Both the position numbers and the translations under genes were made by a program. Below the pieces are notes generated by a model that was not told the origin of the DNA, did not search any database, and was given only the letters and a program-made list of their open reading frames with translations. A DNA stretch of 64,000 bases from CAVTBT01 sp963733065 (GTDB lineage: Bacteria; Actinomycetota; Thermoleophilia; Gaiellales; Gaiellaceae): positions 329,323-393,322 of the forward strand of contig CAVTBT010000003.1 of assembly GCA_963733065.1 (NCBI GenBank), written 5' to 3'. Positions within the stretch are counted from its first letter, which is position 1. Each line of letters opens with the position of its first letter. This document shows, piece by piece, positions 27,000-36,723 of the stretch.

Positions 27000-27584
27000 G
27001 TGCGCGTCTTCGTCCTGACCCGGCACGGCGAGTCGGAGCTCAACGTCACACGGCGCGTGAACGGCGATCCGGCCGTCGCGGTCGGGCTCACGGACCGCGG
27101 CCGCGAGCAGGCGCGCACCCTCGGGGAGCAGACCGCCCACTTCGAGCTCGAGGTCTGCGTCGTGACTCGTTTCGGACGGACGCGCGAGACCGCCGAGCTG
27201 GCGCTGGACGGCCGGACCGTCCCCGTCGTCGAGGAGCCGCTCCTCGACGACATCGACGTCGGCGACCTCGAGGGCCGGACGCTCGACGACTACCGGACCT
27301 GGAAGCGGGCGCACACGCGCGCCGATGCGTTCCCGGGCGGCGAGTCCCTCGACGACGCCGCCCGCCGCTACGCCGCCGGGTTCCGCCGGCTGCTCGACCT
27401 GCCGCAGGACCGCGTGCTCGTCGTCTGTCACGAGATCCCGGTGCGCTACGCCGTGAACGCGGCAGCAGGCTCGAACGATCTCGACGCTCCGGTGCACGAC
27501 GTCGTCAACGCCGTGCCCTACCTCTTCGACGAGCGCGGGCTCGAACGCGCGGCGGCCGGCATCGACCGCGTGCTGCTGCAGTGA
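27000..27584 (+). CDS. Histidine phosphatase / phosphoglycerate-mutase-like protein
   Basis: 194-residue member of the branch-1 histidine phosphatase superfamily. The phosphohistidine motif is LTRHGESELN near the N-terminus and the second catalytic histidine is in VVCHEIPVRYAV near residue 145. GTG 27000 gives the normal N-terminus. The size and the DIDVGDLEGRTLDDYRTW segment suit a phosphatase acting on small phosphoesters rather than the glycolytic mutase; the exact substrate is undetermined. It is divergent from tig. Confidence 0.85.
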   Translation: MRVFVLTRHGESELNVTRRVNGDPAVAVGLTDRGREQARTLGEQTAHFELEVCVVTRFGRTRETAELALDGRTVPVVEEPLLDDIDVGDLEGRTLDDYRTWKRAHTRADAFPGGESLDDAARRYAAGFRRLLDLPQDRVLVVCHEIPVRYAVNAAAGSNDLDAPVHDVVNAVPYLFDERGLERAAAGIDRVLLQ

Positions 27585-27617
27585 CGCCGGAGTCGCCGCG
27601 CCGTCGTGGCCGGCCGA

Positions 27618-27703
27618 TGCGGGCGAGAGGACTCGAACCTCCAAGGGCCTCGCGGCCCAGCGGGACCTAAACCCGCCGCGTCTGCCAGTTCCGCCACACC
27701 CGC
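27618..27703 (-). tRNA. tRNA-Leu (anticodon UAG)
   Basis: 86-base tRNA with acceptor stem GCGGGTG/CGCCCGC (one G-U pair), anticodon stem GCGGG/CCCGC around loop TTTAGGT (anticodon TAG, reading CUA), a long variable arm characteristic of Leu (TGGGCCGCGAGGCCCTT) and T-arm GGAGGTTCGAGTCCTC. The 3' CCA is not encoded. Confidence 0.95.
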
Positions 27704-27719
27704 GGCGTTGGCTCAGACG

Positions 27720-27956
27720 TTAGCGGCCGACGAGCAGCGAGAACGTCTCGCGGACGCTGTCGACAACCGCACCCGCCAGGGTGATGAGGCCGAAGGTCGC
27801 CGCGGCCGGCAAGGGCCGGTTGGTTGCGACGCCGGCCACGAGAGCGGCGAAGCAGCCGGTGAGGAAGCACGCGGCGAGGAACGGGCGGCGGGTGTAGGTG
27901 CCGACGGCGAGCCCGACGAGGAACGCGGCGCCGAAGATCGCGAACCCGACTGTCAT
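27720..27956 (-). CDS. Small three-helix membrane protein, 78 aa
   Basis: Predicted integral membrane protein made of three hydrophobic segments (VGFAIFGAAFLVGLAVGTY; FLAACFLTGCFAALVAGVA; ATFGLITLAGAVVDSVRE) with short polar loops. The start ATG 27956 gives a clean N-terminus, with only a weak ribosome site. It lies alone between the tRNA-Leu and the divergent coiled-coil gene. I do not recognise a named family. Confidence 0.6.
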   Translation of the reverse strand: MTVGFAIFGAAFLVGLAVGTYTRRPFLAACFLTGCFAALVAGVATNRPLPAAATFGLITLAGAVVDSVRETFSLLVGR

Positions 27957-28038
27957 GGCGAAACCGTAGGACCGCCACCGGACGGACCGGACCGCCGTCA
28001 CGTTTCCAAATCGATCTCGGGGAGGTAAGGATACGAGC

Positions 28039-28664
28039 GTGGACGGCGAACTGAAGACCGACGTGGCGAGCGGCATGAAGGACATCGAGCAGCAATTGGA
28101 GGCCCTGCGGCGCGATCTGGGCCAGGCGAACGCACGCGCGGCCCAGCACGAGGGGCAGCTCACCGAGCTCGACGAGCGGCGCGCGGAGACGCTCGGACCG
28201 GCTGCAGCAGGCGCTCCAGCAGGTGGACGAGTTCCGCGCGGAGCTCGAGCGCAAGGAGGCAGCCCTCGAGGAGGCCCGGCAGCAGGCGGCCATCGCCGAG
28301 GTCGAGGCGGCCGTGCAGCGGCGTGACGAGACCGCGACCCAGGTCGCCGCGGCGGTCACGGTGGTCGTCGACGGGCTCGAGGAGCTCGACGGCCGCCGCG
28401 AGACGCTGGCCCAGGCCGAGGCCGACCTGGCCGGCCAGGGTCTCCGGGTGAAGGTCCCGGAGGAGCCGCCGTCCTTCGAGGAGGCGATGGAGCGCCTCGT
28501 CGGCGTCGTCCGCGGTGCTCCTCGACGAGACGCTCGAGGACGAGTTGCTCGAGGCGGCGGCGCGCAGTCCGCGTCCCAAGGCGATCGACGAGCTGCCGCC
28601 GCACCTGCAGGAGGCGGCCCGCAACCGGCGCCGCCAGCTGGCCAAGAAGCGCTGGGACGGCTAG
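28039..28664 (+). CDS. Coiled-coil hypothetical protein (two frameshifts)
   Basis: When two single-base insertions are rejoined, near 28195 (GCTCGGACC) and near 28511 (GTCCGCGG), this reads as one protein of about 207 residues. It is almost entirely alpha-helical coiled coil (ARAAQHEGQLTELDERRAE; FRAELERKEAALEEARQQA) with a basic C-terminal end (EAARNRRRQLAKKRWDG). The restored junctions read smoothly (ETL-DRLQQALQQ and VGVVAVLLDETLEDELL), which supports sequence error. The start is GTG 28039 behind a GGAGG/AAGGA purine-rich stretch. No signal peptide or enzyme motif is seen; the function is unknown. Confidence 0.65.
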
Positions 28665-28749
28665 CGGGCGAATCGGGACGACCAGGGTCGCGCCGGGGGC
28701 GATGGCCCGGGGCTTACGCGGACGAGCACGACCTCGTGTGAGCGTCGCA

Positions 28750-28769
28750 TGTGGGTGGAAACACCCACA
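28750..28769. terminator. GAAA-loop hairpin after the coiled-coil gene
   Basis: TGTGGGTGGAAACACCCACA forms a perfect 8-bp stem closed by a GAAA tetraloop, 86 bases after the coiled-coil stop and 115 bases before the next start. No U-tract follows. It could terminate the upstream gene or be a leader element of the downstream one. The rest of the 28665-28883 gap shows no supported gene. Confidence 0.45.
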
Positions 28770-28883
28770 CGGCGCTCCAGCGAAGTTGCGTGCCTCCCCC
28801 GATGCCAGCCTCTTCGCCTGCTCGTATCGTCGGCCGCGTCGGCGCATCGCAGACGCGAGCGAGGAGCAACGAGAGGAGACGAC

Positions 28884-29159
28884 GTGGCGATCGCGATGAT
28901 GGTGGACAACCCGGACGGCTCGCAGGAGCTCTACGCCCGGATGCGGAAGCAACTCGACTTGGAGGCGCCTGCGGGCGGCATCCTCCACGTCGCCGGGCCG
29001 AGTCCGAACGGAGGCTGGCGTGTCATCGAAGTGTTCGAGTCGGAAGAGGACGCGAGGCGCTTCGAGAAGGAGCGGTTCGGCCCGGCCCTCGAGGCCGTGG
29101 GCTTCGCCGGCCGGCGCCCGCAGCTGCAGTTCTGGCCCGTCCACAGCTACATGAAGTAA
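28884..29159 (+). CDS. Small dimeric alpha/beta-barrel-like hypothetical protein, 91 aa
   Basis: 91-residue soluble protein with the beta-alpha-beta pattern of ferredoxin-like/ABM-type small proteins (GGILHVAGPSPNGGWRVIEV, then the helix SEEDARRFEKERFGPALEAVG and the strand QLQFWPVHSY). GTG 28884 has the site GAGAGGAG five bases upstream. Members of this fold often dimerise and bind small aromatic or lipid-like molecules; no ligand can be assigned here. A long terminator-like hairpin follows three bases after its stop, so it is probably monocistronic. Confidence 0.72.
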   Translation: MAIAMMVDNPDGSQELYARMRKQLDLEAPAGGILHVAGPSPNGGWRVIEVFESEEDARRFEKERFGPALEAVGFAGRRPQLQFWPVHSYMK

Positions 29160-29161
29160 GC

Positions 29162-29215
29162 GCTCGAGAGGCGGTCTGCGCGACGGCGGTGCGCATCGCG
29201 CAGACCGCCTCGAGC
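29162..29215 (+). terminator. Long terminator-like hairpin
   Basis: A 20-bp stem (left arm 29162-29183 beginning GCTCGAGAGGCGG, right arm 29196-29215) with a two-base bulge and a 12-base loop begins right after the 91-residue gene. It isolates that gene from the transporter operon. No U-tract follows the stem. Confidence 0.65.
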
Positions 29216-29314
29216 CGAGGAGAGATCCCCACGGAGTCAATCGCGCGGAGAATCGGCACGGACCCGATCCCGAACCTCGCCTGGCTTCTCGCCGTAGACA
29301 AGGCCGAGGTCGAG

Positions 29315-29324
29315 TGATATATCA
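29315..29324. promoter_or_regulatory. TGATATATCA palindrome upstream of the betaine transporter
   Basis: A perfect 10-base palindrome in otherwise very GC-rich DNA, 27 bases before the transporter ATG. The same palindrome followed by GCG occurs at 34181-34190, ahead of the dimethylglycine-dehydrogenase-like gene. It contains a -10-like TATATC. Inference: an operator overlapping the core promoter, bound by the GntR-family regulator encoded at 33467-34143. Confidence 0.65.
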
Positions 29325-29351
29325 GCGTGCGCGTGTGAACGCGGACGCCGC

Positions 29352-30434
<1,083 letters not shown>

Positions 30435-32414
30435 ATGACGACCGTCGCCGCGGAGACCGTCCGCCGGGCGCCGATCGTCGTCCACCGGCCGTGGTGGCGG
30501 GGGAAGCTCGTTCAGGTCGCGAGCATCGTCGCGTTGATGTACCTCGCCTACCGGGTCTGGCCCCTCGACTACCCGTGGCCCGAGCGCCTGACGTGGAGCT
30601 CGCTCTCGGGTCACATCGACGACTTCCAGATCTGGCTGCTCGACCAGCGAAACGCCGAGAACCCGAGCTTCGTCTTCGCGCTCTTCGACGGGTTCGCAAC
30701 GTTCGTGGACAACCTCGTCGAGTGGTTCGACCGTCTGCTGCTGTGGCTGACCTGGGTCGGGACGACGGCCGCGGGGACGCTGGTAGCGCTCCGGTTCGGC
30801 GGCTGGCGTGCGGCTGCGTGGGTCGGAGTGGCGTTCGCCGCCTTCGCGCTCATGGGTCTGTGGACGGAGAGCATGCAGACGCTCTCGCTGATGCTCGCCG
30901 CCGTCGGCCTGTCGCTCGCCGTCGGCATTCCGCTCGGAATCGCTGCCGGGCTCTCGAATCGCTTCCAGCGGGCGATCACGCCTGTCCTCGACGCCATGCA
31001 GGTCGTGCCCGCCTTCGCCTATCTCCTGCCGGTGGTCATCCTCTTCTCCGTCGGCCCGGGCGCCGCGGTCGTGTCGACGATGATCTACGCGATCCCGCCC
31101 GCCGTGCGCATCACCGCGCTCGGAATCCGGCAGGTCGCGGTGAACACCGTGGAGGCCGCGACCTCGATGGGGTCGACGCGCGGACAGGTGCTGACGAAGG
31201 TCCAGCTCCCGCTCTCGCGACGGATGATCCTGCTGGGCGTCAACCAGACGATGCTGTTCGCGCTCTCCATGGTCGTCATCGCCGGTCTCATCGGCGGTGG
31301 CGGACTCGGTGACGTCGTCACTTCGGGGCTGTACTCGAACCCGGCCCTGGCGATCCTGGCAGGCGCCGCGATCGTGATTCTCGCGATGGCCCTCGACCGG
31401 GCCACGGAGGCGGCAGCCGACCGCACCGACCCGGTGCGCCGCCACCTCACCGAGGAGGGGCGCAGGCGTCTGCACCTGATGTCCGCGGCGGCCGTTGCCG
31501 CGGTCGCGCTCGCGGTCGTCCTCGCGAAGGCGTTCGGAGCCGCGGCGGTCTACCCGGCCGCGGCCACCGCACAGGAGTGGCTGCTCGCACGCGTCCAGGC
31601 CGCGCTCGACTACATCCAGGATCCCTCGACGTTCATCTTCTCCATCACCGAGCCCGTCGGGAACTTCCTCCTCGTGCAGGCGCTGCAGCCCCTGCAGGAG
31701 TTCCTCATGCAGGGGCCGTGGTTCGCGACGGTCATCGGACTCACGGCGATCGCCTTCGTCATCAGCGGTCTGCGCCCCGCCCTGACGACGTTCGCGATGT
31801 TCGTCTCGATCGGGGTGATGGGCATGTGGGAGCCGGCGATGGACACGTTCTCGCAGGTCCTCGTGGCGACCGCGCTGGCGGTCGCGATCGGTGTCGCGCT
31901 GGGGGTGTGGGCGGCAGAGAGCAGGACCGTGTCGCGAGTACTCCGTCCGGTCAACGACGTGCTTCAGACGCTGCCTCAGCTCGTCTACATCATCCCGTTC
32001 ATCTACCTGATGCCGGTGTCGATCGTGCCCGGCATCGTCGCCGGCGTGCTCTACGCCTTCCCGGTCGTGGTGCGGCTCGTCGAACGGGGCGTTCGGGACG
32101 TGGCGCCGGACTCGGTCGAGGCGGCGGGCGCGTTCGGCGCGACGCGTCGCCAGGTGCTCACCAAGGTCAAGATCCCGCTCGCAGGCGACGCGATCATGCT
32201 CGGCGTCAACCAGGGGATCATCATGGTGCTCGCCGTCGTCGTGATCGGCGGGCTGGTCGGGTCGGGCGGCCTCGGGTACCTGGTCGCGGAGGGACTCGTG
32301 CGCGGTGAGTTCGGCCAGGGGGTCGTGGCGTCGCTCGCAATTCTCGCGCTCGGTATCGCACTGGACCGCGTCACGCAAGCAACCCGCCGAACACGGAAGG
32401 AAGGAGTCATATGA
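30435..32414 (+). CDS. Glycine betaine/proline ABC permease, two domains fused
   Basis: 659-residue membrane protein that contains two complete ProW/OpuAB-type permease (BPD_transp_1) domains in tandem. Each half ends with an EAA loop: the first in VEAATSMGSTRGQVLTKVQLP, the second in VEAAGAFGATRRQVLTKVKIP. Each is followed by the same LGVNQ and GLIGGGGLGD/GLVGSGGLGY pattern. Such transporters normally use two copies of one permease; here both subunits are one polypeptide. A third, N-terminal hydrophobic region precedes the first half. It adjoins the ATPase with no gap, and its stop overlaps the binding-protein start (ATGA). Confidence 0.93.
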   Translation: MTTVAAETVRRAPIVVHRPWWRGKLVQVASIVALMYLAYRVWPLDYPWPERLTWSSLSGHIDDFQIWLLDQRNAENPSFVFALFDGFATFVDNLVEWFDRLLLWLTWVGTTAAGTLVALRFGGWRAAAWVGVAFAAFALMGLWTESMQTLSLMLAAVGLSLAVGIPLGIAAGLSNRFQRAITPVLDAMQVVPAFAYLLPVVILFSVGPGAAVVSTMIYAIPPAVRITALGIRQVAVNTVEAATSMGSTRGQVLTKVQLPLSRRMILLGVNQTMLFALSMVVIAGLIGGGGLGDVVTSGLYSNPALAILAGAAIVILAMALDRATEAAADRTDPVRRHLTEEGRRRLHLMSAAAVAAVALAVVLAKAFGAAAVYPAAATAQEWLLARVQAALDYIQDPSTFIFSITEPVGNFLLVQALQPLQEFLMQGPWFATVIGLTAIAFVISGLRPALTTFAMFVSIGVMGMWEPAMDTFSQVLVATALAVAIGVALGVWAAESRTVSRVLRPVNDVLQTLPQLVYIIPFIYLMPVSIVPGIVAGVLYAFPVVVRLVERGVRDVAPDSVEAAGAFGATRRQVLTKVKIPLAGDAIMLGVNQGIIMVLAVVVIGGLVGSGGLGYLVAEGLVRGEFGQGVVASLAILALGIALDRVTQATRRTRKEGVI

Positions 32415-33418
32415 GGAAGGCAAGCAACGAGAAGAAGGAGGGTCAGATGTCCAAGGGGGTGCGAGTCCGGTTCACGCTGTTGGTCGGTGCCTCGCTCGTC
32501 GCGGTGATCGCGCTCGTCTCGTCAGGGAGCGCGTTCGGCAGCGCACGGGGGCAGTCGTGCGGCACGGTCACGCTCAACGAGCAGGCGTGGGCCGGCTCGA
32601 CTGCGAACACCTACGTCGCGAAGTACGTGCTCGAGAAGCGACTCGGCTGCCGGGTCAAGATCTCGAAGGTCACCGAGATCCCGGTCTTCCAGGCGATGGC
32701 GGACGGGAAGGTCGACGCAGTCCTCGAGGACTGGAACCACGTCGACCAGTATGCGCAGTTCGTGACGAAGCAGAAGTCGGTCGTCCTCCAGCGCGCGAAC
32801 GGGCTGGTCGGCCACATCGGCTGGTTCATCCCGAGGTATCTGCTCAAGCAGTACCCCCAGTTCAAGACCTGGCGAGGGCTCAAGGGCAAGGAGACGGTGT
32901 TCAAGAGCGCCGAGTCCGGCTCGCAGGGGATGTTCCTCGGCGGTGACCCGTCCTACGTCCAGAAGGACAAGCAGCTCATCGAGCTGCTCGATCTGGACTT
33001 CAAGCACGTGACGGTCGGTGCGGAGCCCGCCGAGGTGGCGCGGTTCACGCAGCAGATCAAGCAGAAGAAGCCGGTCATCTTCTACTGGTGGACCCCGCAG
33101 TACCTCAACGCGAACCTCGACCTCGTCGAGGTGAAGCTCCCGCCGCGCTTCAGGGGCTGCCAGGACGACGCGAGCGCCGGTGGCGGCACCAGGAAGTACC
33201 GCTGCGCGTACGCCGCGGATCCGCTGAACAAGCTCTTCAGCAAGAAGTTCGCCCAGAGCGGCTCGCCCGCGGTGAAGGTGCTGAGGAACTGGAAGTGGTC
33301 GAACGGCGACCAGAACCTCGTCGCCAAGTGGATCGCCGGCGACAAGATGAAGCCGGAGCAGGCGGCCGAGAAGTGGGTCAAGGCGAACCCCGGCAAGGTC
33401 AACGCCTGGCTGAAGTGA
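32411..33418 (+). CDS. Glycine betaine-type ABC substrate-binding protein
   Basis: OpuAC/ProX-like extracytoplasmic binding protein of 335 residues. An N-terminal signal (FTLLVGASLVAVIALVSSG) is followed by the OpuAC domain (VTLNEQAWAGSTANTYVAKY; FQAMADGKVDAVLEDWNH; IFYWWTPQYLNANLDLVEV). Aromatic residues W, Y and WW occur in the positions that usually form the cation-pi box for trimethylammonium ligands. Two starts have good ribosome sites: ATG 32411 (AAGGAG, overlapping the permease stop) and ATG 32447 (AAGGAGGG). The second gives a more typical signal peptide. No lipobox cysteine is obvious, so anchoring is uncertain. Confidence 0.92.
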   Translation: MRKASNEKKEGQMSKGVRVRFTLLVGASLVAVIALVSSGSAFGSARGQSCGTVTLNEQAWAGSTANTYVAKYVLEKRLGCRVKISKVTEIPVFQAMADGKVDAVLEDWNHVDQYAQFVTKQKSVVLQRANGLVGHIGWFIPRYLLKQYPQFKTWRGLKGKETVFKSAESGSQGMFLGGDPSYVQKDKQLIELLDLDFKHVTVGAEPAEVARFTQQIKQKKPVIFYWWTPQYLNANLDLVEVKLPPRFRGCQDDASAGGGTRKYRCAYAADPLNKLFSKKFAQSGSPAVKVLRNWKWSNGDQNLVAKWIAGDKMKPEQAAEKWVKANPGKVNAWLK

Positions 33419-33424
33419 GGTGAG

Positions 33425-33457
33425 GGCGGCGCGGCGGGACGTCTCCGCCGCGCCGCC
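33425..33457 (+). terminator. Perfect 13-bp GC hairpin after the transporter operon
   Basis: GGCGGCGCGGCGG pairs perfectly with CCGCCGCGCCGCC around a 7-base loop, six bases after the binding-protein stop and ten before the regulator start. It probably ends or attenuates transporter transcription before the regulator gene. No U-tract follows. Confidence 0.7.
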
Positions 33458-33466
33458 GGTTCGTCG

Positions 33467-34143
33467 ATGGCGACTCAAGCCCTCCATATCCACCAGCCCG
33501 AGGCGGCCGAGGCCCGCTCGCTGTCCGACCAGGCCTATTACCGGATCCGCGAGCTGATCGTCTCGCTCGAGCTCGCGCCCGGGTCGCCGATCAGCGAGCG
33601 GGAGCTGATGGCGCGATTCGCGCGTAGGGCGCACGCCGGTGCGAGAGGCGCTCCGCCAGCTCGCGCGCGAGCGCCTCGTGGAGGTCTATCCGCGGCGCGG
33701 GATGTTCGTCTCGGGGATCGACGTCGGCGACCTCGCCGGGCTGTCGGAGGTGCGGGCCGTGCTCGAGAGCCACGCGGCCGGTCTCGCCGCGGAGCGGGCG
33801 ACGGACGACGACCGCGACGGCGATCGATGCGTTGCTCGACGAGCTCAACGAGGCGGGCGGCGAGCTCGGGGAGCGGACGCTGATCGACCTCGACCAGCGC
33901 ATCCACCGGCACATCTACGGCTGCACGCACAACCCGTTCCTGGAAGCGACGCTGAACGAGTACTACGTCCTCACGCTGCGCATCTGGTTCCTCGCGCTCG
34001 ACAAGGTCGTCAGGCTCGACGACGCCGTGCGCGAGCACCGCGAGCTTCTCGAGGCGATTCGCGACGGCGACGCAATGGCCGCCGCGGACGCGATGCGCCG
34101 GCACGTAAAGGGCTTTGAGCAGGCGATTCGCCGCGTCCTGTGA
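33467..34143 (+). CDS. GntR-family (FCD-type) transcriptional regulator (two frameshifts)
   Basis: Rejoining two one-base insertions (near 33622 and near 33819) gives a FadR/FCD-type regulator of about 225 residues. The winged helix reads DQAYYRIRELIVSLELAPGS, then SERELMARF and, in the second frame, PVREALRQLARERLVEVYPR. The C-terminal helical FCD domain contains DLDQRIHRHIYGCTHNPFLE and ends VREHRELLEAIRDGD and RRHVKGF, with the histidines that bind a metal or effector in this family. It lies between the transporter and the catabolic genes, each preceded by the palindrome TGATATATCA, so it probably represses both in response to a betaine-pathway metabolite (inference). Confidence 0.85.
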
Positions 34144-34180
34144 GCGGTTCAGGCGTGGGCCTGAAACCGGCATCCGCAAC

Positions 34181-34190
34181 TGATATATCA
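34181..34190. promoter_or_regulatory. TGATATATCA palindrome upstream of the dimethylglycine-dehydrogenase-like gene
   Basis: Identical to the palindrome at 29315-29324, including the following GCG. It ends 12 bases before the ATG at 34203, so it would cover the promoter or the start of the transcript. The gene has no clear ribosome site, suggesting a very short leader. It is a candidate operator for the neighbouring GntR regulator. Confidence 0.65.
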
Positions 34191-34202
34191 GCGCCGTCGA
34201 CC

Positions 34203-36723
34203 ATGAGCACCCTCCCACAGAAGGCACGCGCGGTCGTGATCGGCTGCGGAATCGTCGGCTCGAGCGTGGCGCACCACCTCTGTCTGCAGGGCTGGAGCGA
34301 CGTCGTCCTCCTCGACAAAGGCCCGCTGCCGAATCCCGGCGGCTCCACCGGGCATGCCTCGAACTTCATCTTCCCGGTCGACCACTCGAAGGAGATGACG
34401 GCGCTCACCCTCGACAGCATGCGCCAGTACCGGGAGCTCGGGACGTTCACCGAGTCCGGCGGCATCGAGGTCGCGCGCACCGAGGAGCGGATGCAGGAGC
34501 TCACCCGCCGCATGGCCTCGGCCAGGTCCTGGGGCGTAGAGCCCGTCTCGCTCCTCACTCCGGCGGAGGTGAAGGAGCTCGTCCCGTTCATCGACGAGAC
34601 CGTCATCCTCGGCGGCTTCTACTCGCCGACGGTCGGGGTCGTCGACTCGCTCCGCACGGGCACGCTCATGCGGGAGCAGGCGGTCGAGGGAGGAGCGCTC
34701 GACGGTGGCCGCCGGCACCGAGGTGCTGGGGCTCGAGACGGAGGATGGCCGGGTCGCCCGCGTTCGGACGAGCGCCGGCGACGTCGAGACGGGAGTCGTC
34801 GTGGTCGCCTGCGGCGTCTGGAGCCCGAAGCTCGCGCGGATGGCGGGTGCGTGCATACCGCTCACGCCCGCCGTGCACCAGATGATCGACATCGGGCCGG
34901 TGCCCCGCTTCGAGCGCGTCGAACGGAGCATCGAGTTCCCGATCGTGCGCGACATGGACACGAACATGTACGAGCGACAGGATGGCACCTCGCTCGAGAT
35001 CGGGTCGTACGCGCACCGTCCGATCCTGTACGAGCCAGAGGACCTGCCGTCCGTCGAGGAGGCCGCGCTCTCGCCGACCGAGTTCCCGTTCACCCAGGAG
35101 GACTTCGCGCCGCAGCTCGAGCACGCGCTCGAGCTGATGCCCGAGATCGTCGGGGACGAGAGCGTCGGCATCAAGTACGCGATCAACGGGATCCTCTCGC
35201 TCACGCCCGACGGGCTGCCGATCCTCGGCGAGACGCCCGAGGTGAAGGGGCTCTGGTCGGCGTCGGCGGTCTGGGTGAAGGAAGGGCCTGGTGTCGGCAA
35301 GGCACTCGCCGAGTGGATGGTGCACGGCGAGTCCGAGATCGACCTCCACACCTCCGACGTCGCGCGCTTCCACGACCACCACAAGACGGACGCCCACGTG
35401 AAGGCGCGGGCGTCGGAAGGCTTCAACAAGACCTACGGCATCGTCCACCCGTCCGAGCAGTGGGCTTCGAACCGCGACGTGCGGCTGTCGCCGTTCAACG
35501 CCAGACAGCGCGAGCTCGGCGCCGTGTTCTTCGAGGCGGCCGGTTGGGAGCGCCCGCAGTGGTACGAGTCGAACGCACCTCTGCTCGAGGAGTTCGGCGA
35601 ACGTGTCCACCCTCGCGGAGCCGAGTGGGATGCGCGCTGGTGGTCGCCGATCGTCAACGCCGAGCACCTGGCGATGCGAGAGCGAGCCGGGCTTTTCGAC
35701 CTGTCGGCGTTCTGCATCTTCGACGTCGTCGGCCCGGGCGCGCTCGACGCGCTCGAGCGCGTCTCGGTGCGCCAGATCGACGTTCCGATCGGCCGCGTGG
35801 TGTACACGCCGTGGCTCTCACCGGGCGGCGGCTTCAAGGCCGACCTGACCATCATGCGGCTCGGCGCGGAGGAGTTCCGCGTCGTCACCGGCGGGGCGCA
35901 CGGGATGGCCGACCGCAAGTGGCTGCGCGACCACCTTCCGGGCGACGGCTCGGCGCAGCTCGCCGATCTCACGTCCGCCTGGTGCACGCTCGGGCTCTGG
36001 GGCCCGCGCTCCCGCGACATCCTCGCGAGCGTCACGTCCGACGACGTCTCGCACGAGGGGTTCCCCTTTGCCACGTGCCGGACGATCGACGTCGACACGC
36101 TCCGCGTACTCGCCAACCGGATCTCCTACGTCGGCGACCTCGGCTGGGAGCTGTACGTCCCGATCGAGCAGGGCGCGCGCCTCTGGGACATCCTCTGGGA
36201 GGCGGGACGCGCCCACGGCGCGGTGCCCGCCGGCATCGGCGTCTACGGCACGACCGGCCGACTCGAGAAGTGCTACCGGGCCTACGGTGCCGAGCTCGAG
36301 AGCGAGTTCACCGTCGTCGAGGCGGGGATGGCAGGGCCGAAGGTGAAGGAGCAGGACTTCGTCGGCAAGGAGGCGTACTTGCGCCACCGCGAGGAGGAGC
36401 CCGCGGCCGTGCTGTGCACGCTCACCGTCGACGACCACAACTCCGCAAATGGGCTGAAGCGCTACCCGCTGGGACGCGAGCCCGTCGTCTCACGCGACGG
36501 TGCGCCGCTGGTCGACGCGAAGGGCCGCCGTTCGTACGTGACCAGCGCGGGCGCCGGCCCGTCGATCGGGAAGCACATCCTCATGGCGTATCTGCCGCCC
36601 GAGCAGGCGAGCGTCGGAGCCGAGCTCGCGGTCGAGTACCTGGGCGAGCGGTATCCGGTCACGGTCGACGTCGTCGGAGCGACGCCGATCTTCGATCCCG
36701 AGAACACGCGGATCCGCGCGTGA
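34203..36723 (+). CDS. Dimethylglycine/sarcosine-dehydrogenase-like flavoprotein (frameshift near 34695)
   Basis: Two-part enzyme of about 840 residues that oxidises N-methyl groups and passes the carbon to tetrahydrofolate. The N-terminal DAO-type FAD domain has VVIGCGIVGSSVAHH and GSTGHASN, where the histidine corresponds to the covalent-FAD position of dimethylglycine dehydrogenase. An FAO_M-like linker (YGIVHPSEQW) leads into GcvT-type folate domains (RAGLFDLSAFCIFDVVGPGA; GDLGWELYVPIEQGARLWDI; GRLEKCYRAYGAELESEFT). One extra base near 34695 splits residues 1-164 from the rest. The gene overlaps etfB (GTGA), and ETF is the known electron acceptor of this enzyme class. Sarcosine or another N-methyl amine could be the substrate. 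Confidence 0.88.

Noticed and set aside
34140..34203. Start of the flavoprotein gene upstream at 34140
   Set aside because: That start lies within the end of the regulator gene and before the TGATATATCA element; the conserved FAD motif fits ATG 34203.
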